This document shows positions 45,280 through 53,075 of a stretch of DNA of 64,000 nt, one piece after another. This stretch comes from an uncultured Archangium sp. GTDB taxonomy: Bacteria; Myxococcota; Myxococcia; Myxococcales; Myxococcaceae. Positions within the stretch are counted from its first letter, which is position 1. Every line of letters starts with the position of its first letter. Made by a program: the position numbers and the translations under genes. The notes beneath the pieces are model-generated. The model made no database searches, was not told the origin of the DNA, and saw only the letters and a list, made by a program, of their open reading frames with translations. The stretch spans positions 1-64,000 of the forward strand of contig CAIVGN010000077.1 in NCBI GenBank assembly GCA_903905455.1, given 5' to 3'.

Positions 45280-46101
45280 TCAGAAGAGGTACGAGTAGCC
45301 GAGGAACACCTGGGGGGTGCCGGCGAAGGTGTACTCGTCGTAGCTGATGGTGCTCAGCGCGACGATCGAGCCCGTCAGCGAGAGCTGGTGCTGACCGCGT
45401 TCGCCGAGCTTGATGATGACCGGCTGCAGCACCGGCGCGAGGTAGACGTACAGGCGCGGGCCGATGGCGACCCCGACCTGCACACCGGCGCCGAAGCTGT
45501 AGAGGTCGCTGACGTTGAACTGGAACAGGTTGTCGATGCTGCCCATCACGAACATCGACGAGTAGAGCTGCTGGGTCCCGAAGTTCGCGGACACGCGGTA
45601 CGCGGGCCGGCCAAAGGTGAAGTCGAAGTGCGCCTGGGCCTGCGCGAGGAGACCCGTCGGCAGGAACATCGCCCCGGCGCCGAGGCCGAAGTGGAAGCCG
45701 TCACGGCTGCGCGCTTCAGGCACGGGCTCGCTGCGGGCGAGCTCCTGCACGGGCACCGGGGCCGGCCGTTCGGGCGCGGGCGGGGGCACCTCGGCGACGG
45801 CGGCGCGAACCGGCTCTGGTGCGGGCAAGGGCGGCGGCGCGGCGACCGGGCTCGGCGCGGCGAGCGGGGCCTGCGCGGCCTGCGGGGCGAGCTGCCGAAT
45901 GTCGGTGATGCTCGAGAACTCGACCACCGCGGTGCCGTCGGGGCCCGAGAGCAGGTAGCCCTTCGAGGTCTCGGACAGGATGCGGCCGATGCGCGTCTTG
46001 CCGTCTCGGCTGCGGATGACGACCTCGCCCTGCGGTTGAGCGAGCGCGAGGGTGGAACCAACGACGAACACTGCCAGCAGTGACTTCTTCAGCGGGTGCA
46101 T
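45280..46101 (-). CDS. Outer-membrane beta-barrel protein with N-terminal small beta domain
   Basis: About 273 residues from the ATG at 46101 (MHPLKKSLLAVFVVGSTLALAQ). After the signal peptide, residues 25-70 form a short beta domain (VVIRSRDGKTRIGRILSE, VVEFSSITDIRQL). A Pro/Ala linker follows, then about 145 residues of barrel strands ending GTPQVFLGYSYLF with the expected terminal Phe. This is a typical myxobacterial small porin-like protein. Ligand and role are unknown. Confidence 0.75.
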   Translation of the reverse strand: MHPLKKSLLAVFVVGSTLALAQPQGEVVIRSRDGKTRIGRILSETSKGYLLSGPDGTAVVEFSSITDIRQLAPQAAQAPLAAPSPVAAPPPLPAPEPVRAAVAEVPPPAPERPAPVPVQELARSEPVPEARSRDGFHFGLGAGAMFLPTGLLAQAQAHFDFTFGRPAYRVSANFGTQQLYSSMFVMGSIDNLFQFNVSDLYSFGAGVQVGVAIGPRLYVYLAPVLQPVIIKLGERGQHQLSLTGSIVALSTISYDEYTFAGTPQVFLGYSYLF

Positions 46102-46218
46102 GGGCGATCCGGTGGACAACGGGGTGCCCGGCCGCTGAGCAGGTCATGTGCCAATGCAAGTGCCTGAAACGACTCCGCGCGGCCGCCCAGGAGGGTCCGC
46201 GCGGAGAGACTGCGGTGT

Positions 46219-47685
46219 TCAGCGCAGGCGACGTTCGAGCTGCTGCAGCTTGAGCTCGAGCCTTCGCAGCTGCGAGGCCTGCATCGTGAGCTGCTCGCGC
46301 TGGCGCTCGATGGTGCCGGTCTGGCTGGTGACCACCGCGTCGAGTTCCTTGAGGGCGGCGATGGCGGTGATCTCCGCGGGGTAGGTGTCCACCTGGAGGA
46401 TGGGCGAGTCGAAGCCCGCGGGCTGCTCGCCGGACGACTTCACCGCGTCGGGGAAGACGGTCGCGAATTCCTGGGCGATGACGTTGAAGTAGCGGCCCTC
46501 GGCCAGGGCGGGGTGCAGCGCGCGGTACGAGCGGGTGTACGCGAAGGTCACCGGGCGCACGCGGCGCAGCGTGCTCAGAGCGCCGGTCACCTCGCGCACG
46601 TCTTCCTTGATGCGCGCGTCGGAGTTGGCGAACCACGAGCCGGCGGCCGACTTCGACGCCGAGCCCTCGACCTCGAGGGTGTTGCCCACCGTGGCGTCCG
46701 GCACGCGGCCCACGCCCACGCGCCCTTCGGCGGTGACCACGAGATCGTTCGTCACCACGTCGAGGCCGGTGCGCAGCGAGAGCCCGCCGGGGTTGCCGGT
46801 GGTGTTGAACTGCAGCGCGCCCACCGGGTAGCCCGGCGCCTGGAAGCGCACCGCCGACGCCCCGTCGACCTGCACCGCGCCGCCGCTGCGCAGGTCGAGG
46901 TAGGTCTGCGTGGTCTTCTCGAGCGCGAGGAGCGGCTGGATGCTCGGCAGGCCGAAGCCGGTGACCGCGCTCTGGAGCAGGTGCAGCGTGGCGTGGGGGG
47001 TGATGGTGCCGATGCCGACTTCGCCCGTCGGTGCGAGCGTCATGCGCACCACGTCGGTGGTTCCCCCGCGGAAGAGCAGCCGGTCGGGCCCTTCGCCGTT
47101 GCCGCTGCCGGTGGAGATGATGTTCCACAGGCCACCGCTGTTGTTGCCCAGGGTGACCCACGTGCCCTGGGGACTCGTGCCGTTGAGCTTGAGCAGCTCG
47201 TACTCGGTCGAGTCGCGGCCCAGCACGTCGACGGACGCCGAGAGCACGCCCGCGGCGACGTTCACGCCCACGCGCCCGCCCGGAGGCAGCACCACGTTGG
47301 CGCCCGCGCCCACCCACGGCCCGCTGGTCCCGTTGGTGCCGTTGATTCCATTCGTCCCGTTCGAGCCATTCATCCCGTTGACGCCGTTGGCCCCATGGCA
47401 CACGGGCACGGTGCCGCCGTCGGGCTGGATGATCAGCGCGCCGCCGTTGGCGCAGGCGGTGCCCAGCGCGAGGGGCGCGACCTCGAGGGGTGCGCCGCTC
47501 GGACCCTGGGGCCCGGTGGCGCCGGTCTCCCCGCTCGCGCCCATCGCTCCCGTCGGACCCGTGGAGCCCGAAGGACCGATGCTCCCCGTCGACCCTTGCG
47601 GACCGGTCGGCCCCGCCGCGGTGCTCCCGCAGCCCACCATGCCCACCGCGCACGCCACGACCGCACTCCTCAGGAGCTGCTTCAT
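46219..47685 (-). CDS. Collagen-like lipoprotein with S74 tailspike chaperone domain
   Basis: About 488 residues from ATG 47685; the signal ends GMVGC (lipoprotein). Residues about 25-65 are Gly-X-Y triplets (GPTGPQGSTGSIGPSGSTG), followed by a run of GVNGMNGSNG-like repeats; together they form a trimerising stalk. The middle has beta-helix-like strands. The C-terminal part is a peptidase S74 intramolecular chaperone: FANSDARIKEDV gives the catalytic Ser355 and Lys360, and a coiled coil (IERQREQLTMQASQLRRLEL) ends the protein. In phage tailspikes this domain assembles trimers and cleaves itself off. Finding it on a cell-surface lipoprotein is notable. Confidence 0.88.
   Translation of the reverse strand: MKQLLRSAVVACAVGMVGCGSTAAGPTGPQGSTGSIGPSGSTGPTGAMGASGETGATGPQGPSGAPLEVAPLALGTACANGGALIIQPDGGTVPVCHGANGVNGMNGSNGTNGINGTNGTSGPWVGAGANVVLPPGGRVGVNVAAGVLSASVDVLGRDSTEYELLKLNGTSPQGTWVTLGNNSGGLWNIISTGSGNGEGPDRLLFRGGTTDVVRMTLAPTGEVGIGTITPHATLHLLQSAVTGFGLPSIQPLLALEKTTQTYLDLRSGGAVQVDGASAVRFQAPGYPVGALQFNTTGNPGGLSLRTGLDVVTNDLVVTAEGRVGVGRVPDATVGNTLEVEGSASKSAAGSWFANSDARIKEDVREVTGALSTLRRVRPVTFAYTRSYRALHPALAEGRYFNVIAQEFATVFPDAVKSSGEQPAGFDSPILQVDTYPAEITAIAALKELDAVVTSQTGTIERQREQLTMQASQLRRLELKLQQLERRLR
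47460..47615 (-). repeat. Collagen-like Gly-X-Y coding repeat
   Basis: About 14 consecutive Gly-X-Y triplets rich in Pro, Ser and Thr are encoded here (minus strand), near the N-terminus of the S74 lipoprotein. Such repeats form triple helices in bacterial surface proteins. Confidence 0.8.
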
Positions 47686-47815
47686 GTCTTCACTCGCACT
47701 TTCAGGTGTTGGGCCCGTGATGGGCCATCTTCCCGAGACGCGCAGGCAACGAACAAACAGGCTCACGAAGCAGGTGTGAGAAGGTCGCCGTTCACCCCTT
47801 CACCGGAGTCACTCC

Positions 47816-48274
47816 ATGGCCATCTCGAAGAAGATCACCACGTTCCTCTGGTTCGACGGGCAGGCCGAAGAGGCCGCGCACTTCTACACCTCGATCTTCG
47901 AGGGCTCGCGCATCACCTCGAAGAGCCCGGGGCCCGGCGGCAAGCCGATGACCGTGGCCTTCGAGCTCAACGGCCAGAGCTACGTCGCGCTCAACGGCGG
48001 CCCGCAGTTCAAGTTCAACGAGTCGGTCTCGCTGATGATCGCCTGCGACACCCAGGAAGACATCGATGCGCTGTGGAGCAAGCTGCTCGAGGGCGGCGGC
48101 ACCGAGGGCCAGTGTGGCTGGCTCAAGGACCGCTTCGGCCTGTCGTGGCAGGTGGTGCCGTCGGGCCTCGGCGCGCTGATGAGCGGCCCCGCGGCGCCGC
48201 GCGTGGTGGCGGCGTTCATGAAGATGAAGAAGTTCAACCTCGCCGAGCTGCAGCGCGCCGCCGACGGCAGTTGA
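47816..48274 (+). CDS. VOC-family (PhnB-like) protein
   Basis: A 152-residue protein with the PhnB/glyoxalase-like layout: ITTFLWFDGQAEEAAHFYTS, then GGKPMTVAFELNGQSYVALNGG, CDTQEDIDALWSKLLEGG and CGWLKDRFGLSWQVVPSGL. The pattern closely matches the annotated 3-demethylubiquinone-methyltransferase-like VOC proteins; metal ligands are not certain. It is cytosolic. It is divergent from the S74 lipoprotein gene, and its stop sits in a TGATCA sequence at the start of a repeat copy of the next gene's 3' end. Confidence 0.9.
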   Translation: MAISKKITTFLWFDGQAEEAAHFYTSIFEGSRITSKSPGPGGKPMTVAFELNGQSYVALNGGPQFKFNESVSLMIACDTQEDIDALWSKLLEGGGTEGQCGWLKDRFGLSWQVVPSGLGALMSGPAAPRVVAAFMKMKKFNLAELQRAADGS

Positions 48275-48317
48275 TCAGCGCTGCACGGTGAGGCCGGTCT
48301 GGCGGTTGAACGTCACG
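48275..48317 (-). repeat. 43-bp direct repeat, orphan copy of gene 3' end
   Basis: Matches 48647-48689 at 41 of 43 bases. It encodes on the minus strand the same last residues, NRQTGLTVQR and stop. Here no protein leads into it, so it is a detached copy of the 3' end of the giant gene. The first 35 bases are identical. Confidence 0.9.
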
Positions 48318-48493
48318 GGCGCAGGTTCGGCGAGCCCGGCTTGCTGCTCCGCCGAGGGTCGGGGAAGGCAAAGGCCAAAGCCATGGGAGCCGCGCGGCGG
48401 GTGTGTGTCCGGCGCCGTGCTCGGAGTCGACAGCCCCTCGGCCCGAGCGCGACGGTGACTCGTCCGCTCAGGCTTCGTCTCTGAAGAGGCGCT

Positions 48494-48537
48494 CTGACGG
48501 ACTCCGTGGTGGTGCGCACCCCCACGGAGTCCGTCAG
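48494..48537. repeat. 44-bp near-perfect palindrome
   Basis: Two 16-bp arms (CTGACGGACTCCGTGG and its complement) flank a centre that is itself palindromic (GGTGCGCACC); only one base pair is mismatched overall. It could fold into a long hairpin or cruciform. It lacks a following T-run, so a classic terminator is not certain, but it lies between convergent transcription units. Confidence 0.9.
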
Positions 48538-48646
48538 TGTTGCGCAAGCGAGACGCCGCGCCTCCGCGGGGCCCGCGCGTGAGGTGCACAGCCGACGACC
48601 CGCGAACGACCGCCACCCTCCAGGCCGCTGTTGGCGTGGAGATGGG

Positions 48647-48689
48647 TCAGCGCTGCACGGTGAGGCCGGTCTGGCGGTTGACGGTCACG
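48647..48689 (-). repeat. 43-bp direct repeat, copy inside giant gene 3' end
   Basis: The in-gene copy of the repeat, covering the last 13 codons and stop of the giant gene. It lies 372 bp from the orphan copy in the same orientation. Confidence 0.9.
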
Positions 48690-51600
48690 TGCTTCGCGAG
48701 CGTGGCGTCACCGCTGGCGCGGCCCTCGAGGTGCAGCTTGCCCTCGACCCGCAGGTCCTTCTGCGAGTCGTAGGAGAAGCGACCTTCGCCCGACACGCGC
48801 ACCTGCCTGGCCTTGAGCGCGCCCCGGGGCTGCCTGGCGTCGACCTCGCGCAGGGTGGCGTCCCAGGCGAGCTGCTTCGCGTCGACCAGGAGGCGATCGG
48901 GCCCGAGATCCACCGAGCCTCGCCGCCCCTGGAAGCGCGCGTGCTCGATGTCGAGGCTGCGGCCCTTCTGGCGCACCTGCGCGTCGGTGACCTCGGCGTC
49001 GACCGAGTCGACCGTGCCCTTGAGGGTGAGGCCCTTGTCCTGGCTGAAGGTGACGCCGGCCTCGACGTGGCTGGGCCCGAGCTGCACGGTGCCCGCGTTC
49101 GCCGACGTCATGCGCGCGCCCTTCAGGTCGCCGACGAAGCTGGGCAGGCTCACGGAGGCGTTGCTCACCGTGGGCAGGCCGCTCAACTGCGGCAGTCCCT
49201 TCGCGTCGAGGGGCAACTCGGCGTGGAGCGAGATCGCGCCGCCGCTCATGCGGCCCTTGCCCAGCGAGACGTAGTCGCCGCTCGAGGCCTTGCGCACCAC
49301 GTAGTCGGTGGACATCGCGAGGTTCGAGAGGCTGCCGTCGACCACCGCCTTGTCCCCGTCGCGGCGGTAGGTGAGGCGCAGGTCGGCGCGGCCCCCGGAG
49401 CCCTTCATCGCCACGTCGTCGCGGGTGAGGCTGACCGCGTCGAGGCCCACCGCGCCGGTGAGCTCGCCCGACAGCGGCGTGCCGTGGAAGGAGAGCTTCG
49501 AGCCGGCGGTCAGCTCCACCGCGCCGCCGGGGATGGCGAGGCGGCCGCCCGCGAAGGTGGCGTTGGGGACGTCGAGCTGCGCGTGGCCGAGGTCGATGAG
49601 ATCCCCGACGCCGGAGCCGGGGCTGCTCGACTTGCCACTGCCAGGTTTGGAGGCGAGCGCGGCGAGGTGTTCCATGTCCGCGGGCACCTTCACGCCGGGC
49701 ACGGGCACGCTGACGGTGCGCCCGGCGATCTTCAGGTCTGCGTGGAGGTGGAGCTTCTCGTCGAGGTGCACGCCGAGCACTTCGACGCCCACCGCCTTGA
49801 CGCCGCCCGACAGCGTGGCCTTCGTGTCCCTGGCGACGATCTTCCCGTCGCGCACGGCCAGCGCGAGCTCGAGCCGCGAGCCCGGGGGCAGCTTCACCAC
49901 GTCCAGGCCCAGGGCTTCGATGTTCCCCTGCATGGGCACGGAGACCTTCACGTCGCCGTCGCGCAGCAGCTTGAGCGCGTCGAGGGGGGAGCCGGTCACG
50001 GGGGCGGGCGCGGTGACGCCGGCCAACTGCGCCGCCGTGGACTTCTTCACGTCGTCGACCGAGACCACGGGCACCGCGTCCTGCAGGGTGCCGACGCCGG
50101 GCTGGCCGGGCGTGGACACGCCGACGTAGCGGCCGACCTTCGCGTCGAGGTTCACCTGCGCGTTGCTGAAGCTCAGGCGATCGTCGGCGAGGTGCGCGTC
50201 GTCGATGGTGACCTTCACCCGGCCCGAGACGTCCGCGGGGTGCACCTTCACGCCCGGGAGATCGACGGCCACGTGGCCGGCCTTCAACTTCGCGTCGAGC
50301 TTCACCGAGCCCCGGAGGTCGGTCTTGCCCTTACGCAGCTCGACGTGCTTCACCGAGAACTGCGCGCGGCCGCCCTTCTCGAGTTCGACGGTGGTGCCGC
50401 CGACCTGCAGGGAGCCGCCAGCGAGGACCACGTCGACCTTGCTGCCCGGGCCGACCTTCACGTGCGAGGTCTTGCCCAGCGACAGCTCGTTGATGTTCAG
50501 CTCCGCGCCGCTGCCCTTGGCGAGCGAGAGGTCGACCGTCGAGCTGTGCACGCGGCCGTCGTCGAGCTGCATCGAGACCTGGCCCTTGCCGTCGAGGGAG
50601 AAGCCGCTGGCGTTGAGGGTCACGGTGCCGGTGCCCTTGACGTGCCCTCCGCCGCGGAGGTTCGCCTGGCCGACGTCGAGGGTCGCGCGCTGCACGTCGA
50701 CGTCGGCGGTGACGTTCTCCACGCGCAGGTCGGGGGCGCCCTTGCCGAGCTGGAGGCGGGTGACGTCGCCGGAGACGGTGGAGCTGCCGAGCGTGGCGTC
50801 GCCCTTCGTCTGGTGCTTGCCGGCGCTGAACGAGGCGCTGTCGATGGTGGCCTCGCCGCGCAGTTGGCCCGAGGCCCGCAGGCCGTCGGCGCCGACGTGG
50901 AACGAGCCGTTGCCGGTGACGCTGGTGCGGCCGAGGTCGGCCTTCATGGTGCCCGCGCCGCCCTTGAAGTCGTCGACCACGAGGTCGAAGTTCTTCACCT
51001 CGCCGTCCATCACCAGCTGGCCGGGGGTGTTGGAGAAGCGCACCTCGCCGTCGGCCACCATGCGCTCGATGGAGAGCGCGTTGCCCTGCACGGTCTGCTG
51101 CAGGTCGCGCACGTCGACGTGGGCCTGGCTGAGCTTGCCGTCGAACTTCACCGCGCCGGGGCCGAGGTGGACGGAGCCCTCGAAGTGACCGCGCAGCGAG
51201 GCGGTCGCCGAGTCGCGGGCGTCCTTGACGGTGAGCTGGGCCGATTCGATGGAGCCGCTGGCCTTGAACGCGAGGTTCACCACGGGCGCGCTGAAGCCGG
51301 TGCTGGTGAGGCCGTTCATGCCCACGCGGGTGGAGACGTCGAGGGTGCCGTCGTGCAGCTCCATGGCGCCGAGCGAGACCTGGTCCATCTTCCCCGGCAC
51401 CACGGCGCTGGGGTGGCTGCTGGTGAGCTTGTCGAGGGAGAGCTGCAGGCCCGAGAGGTGCGAGTCCATCTGGTAGCCAGTGGCGACGCGGTCGAGGCTC
51501 GCGGTGAGTTCGGCGTGGCCGCCGCCCTTGCTCGAGAGGTCGATGCCGCCCTGGTTCAGGCTGAAGCCGTCGAGCTGGACGTGGCCGGACACGGTGGCGT

Positions 51601-52324
51601 GCTGCCCGTCGCCCTTCACCGAGAAGGTGGTGCTGGGGTCGACCTGCACCTTGGCGCCGCCGAGATCGAGGGTGGTCTCGCGCAGGGTGACCTTCGCGTC
51701 GACCTTCACCTTCGAGAGGTCGAGCATCTGGCCGGCGAGCTCGGAGAGGGCGCCGCTCTTGCCGGTGCTCACCGCGCGTGCGTCGCCGCTGGAGACGAGA
51801 TCACCGAGCTTCATCGCCTTCAAGTTGAAGTCGAACATGCCGCCGAGCTCGACGTGGAGCTTCTGCTGCGCTTCGTCGCCCGTCAGCTCGACGCCCTGGC
51901 CGGTGACCCACGCGGGGAGATCGAGCGGCGGGTCGAACTTCGCGCCGGTGCCCAGCTGGCCGTGGCCCACGGGGACGAGTTCGCCGTTCTTCACCTGCAC
52001 GTTGAGGTGCACCACGGTGCCCGGCTTGACGGTGAAGGGCACGCCCTTGACCTGGTAGTCGCCGGGGCGGAGCGGGACGTCGATGGTCGCGGTGCCGTCA
52101 CCCAGGGCCTTGAGCATCGGCGCGGGGGCGATGGGCCCGAGGGTCGGCTTGAAGGCCGCGGCCGCGGAGGTCGCCGACGCGGTGGTCTGGGCGACCGTGG
52201 ATTCCTTGTGGCGGGCGTTCCAACCCGTCGGGGCGAGCTCGGTGTCGGTGGCAACGGGCGGCGGGTTCTGCGGCTGCGCGGGGGACGGCGCGACCGGGCT
52301 GCTGCTTCGACGGACGGAGGGCAC
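48647..52324 (-). CDS. Giant repetitive beta-strand protein, AsmA/TamB-like in pattern
   Basis: A 1225-residue protein from GTG 52324; the ribosome-binding site is weak. It has no signal peptide or membrane helix; the N-terminus is Ser/Pro-rich. From about residue 80 onward it is an almost unbroken series of short amphipathic strands with turns (GVELTGDEAQQKLHVEL, GTVTLNASGFSLDGKGQVSM, GSVKLDAKLKAGHVAVDL). This is the pattern of AsmA/TamB or bridge-like lipid-transfer grooves, but those normally have an N-terminal membrane anchor. It could equally be a secreted beta-helix protein. It starts 9 bases after a TetR-family gene, so both are probably one transcript. Confidence 0.7.
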   Translation of the reverse strand: MPSVRRSSSPVAPSPAQPQNPPPVATDTELAPTGWNARHKESTVAQTTASATSAAAAFKPTLGPIAPAPMLKALGDGTATIDVPLRPGDYQVKGVPFTVKPGTVVHLNVQVKNGELVPVGHGQLGTGAKFDPPLDLPAWVTGQGVELTGDEAQQKLHVELGGMFDFNLKAMKLGDLVSSGDARAVSTGKSGALSELAGQMLDLSKVKVDAKVTLRETTLDLGGAKVQVDPSTTFSVKGDGQHATVSGHVQLDGFSLNQGGIDLSSKGGGHAELTASLDRVATGYQMDSHLSGLQLSLDKLTSSHPSAVVPGKMDQVSLGAMELHDGTLDVSTRVGMNGLTSTGFSAPVVNLAFKASGSIESAQLTVKDARDSATASLRGHFEGSVHLGPGAVKFDGKLSQAHVDVRDLQQTVQGNALSIERMVADGEVRFSNTPGQLVMDGEVKNFDLVVDDFKGGAGTMKADLGRTSVTGNGSFHVGADGLRASGQLRGEATIDSASFSAGKHQTKGDATLGSSTVSGDVTRLQLGKGAPDLRVENVTADVDVQRATLDVGQANLRGGGHVKGTGTVTLNASGFSLDGKGQVSMQLDDGRVHSSTVDLSLAKGSGAELNINELSLGKTSHVKVGPGSKVDVVLAGGSLQVGGTTVELEKGGRAQFSVKHVELRKGKTDLRGSVKLDAKLKAGHVAVDLPGVKVHPADVSGRVKVTIDDAHLADDRLSFSNAQVNLDAKVGRYVGVSTPGQPGVGTLQDAVPVVSVDDVKKSTAAQLAGVTAPAPVTGSPLDALKLLRDGDVKVSVPMQGNIEALGLDVVKLPPGSRLELALAVRDGKIVARDTKATLSGGVKAVGVEVLGVHLDEKLHLHADLKIAGRTVSVPVPGVKVPADMEHLAALASKPGSGKSSSPGSGVGDLIDLGHAQLDVPNATFAGGRLAIPGGAVELTAGSKLSFHGTPLSGELTGAVGLDAVSLTRDDVAMKGSGGRADLRLTYRRDGDKAVVDGSLSNLAMSTDYVVRKASSGDYVSLGKGRMSGGAISLHAELPLDAKGLPQLSGLPTVSNASVSLPSFVGDLKGARMTSANAGTVQLGPSHVEAGVTFSQDKGLTLKGTVDSVDAEVTDAQVRQKGRSLDIEHARFQGRRGSVDLGPDRLLVDAKQLAWDATLREVDARQPRGALKARQVRVSGEGRFSYDSQKDLRVEGKLHLEGRASGDATLAKHVTVNRQTGLTVQR

Positions 52325-52333
52325 GTGCGGACC

Positions 52334-53014
52334 CTAGCGGAAGCCGCGACGCGGGGTGTGGCGAGGTCTCCTGGCGAGGGTGGCCGGCGGCAGGCACAGG
52401 GCGCGCACCTGGCCCAGCACGGCGTCACGGCGCGCGGCGAGTTGCCCGGGCGAGAACAGGTCTGCGCCCAGCAGCCCCGAGGTGACGCGCGCCGCCGCGA
52501 AGGGCAGGAGGTGCAGGCCGACGATGGACAGCGCGAGCTGCCGCGGGTCCTCGCGACGGAACGCCCCGGCCTCCATGCCCGCCTCGAGGAAGGCCGCGGT
52601 GAGCTCGAGCGTCGCCTGCACGCGAGGCCCGCCCCCCGACGAGAGGTAGGGCCCTTCGTCCACCAACTCGTGCAACAGCAGTCGCGCCGTCTCGGGCCTG
52701 GCGGCGAGGGCGGCGCACACCAACTCCCCAAGGCGATCGAGGCGCTCGGGGAAGGCGCCCTCGTCGAGCTTCGCCGCGACGATGAGCCCGGTGAGCGCGC
52801 CGATGGCCTCGTCGATCACCGCCACGTACAGCGCCTCCTTGCTCGCGAAGTGGTGCAGCAGCGAGGCCTTGCGAATGCCGACCTGCTCCCCGAGTTCGCG
52901 CAGGCTGACGCCCTCGAGGCCCCGGGCCGCGAAAAGCGGAGCCGCGGCCGCCACGATGTCCTGCTGCGTCAACGCCTGGTGGGGCCGCCCTGCCTTCCGC
53001 TTGTCCTGCTGCAT
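52334..53014 (-). CDS. TetR/AcrR family transcriptional regulator
   Basis: A 226-residue regulator. Residues about 15-60 are the TetR helix-turn-helix: LTQQDIVAAAAPLFAARGLE, then VSLRELGEQVGIRKASLLHHF. The all-helical C-terminal ligand-binding region follows, with an extra Arg-rich tail. It is upstream of the giant beta-strand gene (9 bases) and divergent from a hydrolase lipoprotein gene. A palindrome, probably its operator, lies directly before its start. Confidence 0.93.
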   Translation of the reverse strand: MQQDKRKAGRPHQALTQQDIVAAAAPLFAARGLEGVSLRELGEQVGIRKASLLHHFASKEALYVAVIDEAIGALTGLIVAAKLDEGAFPERLDRLGELVCAALAARPETARLLLHELVDEGPYLSSGGGPRVQATLELTAAFLEAGMEAGAFRREDPRQLALSIVGLHLLPFAAARVTSGLLGADLFSPGQLAARRDAVLGQVRALCLPPATLARRPRHTPRRGFR

Positions 53015-53043
53015 TTGACAAATCTACCGAGCGGTCGATAAAC
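53015..53043 (+). promoter_or_regulatory. Promoter with overlapping TetR-type operator
   Basis: TTGACA (53015-53020) is followed after 17 bases by ATAAAC, a fair sigma-70-type promoter toward the hydrolase gene. Between them lies ACCGAGCGGT (53026-53035), a palindrome of the kind bound by TetR-family repressors. It touches the start codon of the divergent TetR gene, so binding would control both directions. Confidence 0.45.
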
Positions 53044-53075
53044 GCACCAGCACGTTCATCCATCCAGGGGTCTGC

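Larger units (their letters stand above)
48275..48646. other. Gene-poor segment bounded by direct repeats
   Basis: No convincing gene lies here. The segment begins with a 43-bp copy of the 3' end of the large gene that follows and contains a 44-bp palindrome near its middle. Open frames in it are short and have no recognisable product. It might be a duplicated gene remnant or a small inserted element. Confidence 0.6.

Noticed and set aside
46219-47685. Prophage tail fibre gene
   Set aside because: The S74 domain is phage-like, but the lipoprotein signal, collagen-like stalk and absence of any other phage gene nearby argue for a cellular surface protein.
48506-53041. Plus-strand open frame of about 1500 codons
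   Set aside because: It is antisense to the giant beta-strand protein and TetR gene. The His/Arg/Ala-rich translation has no domain, while the minus-strand genes have clear folds.
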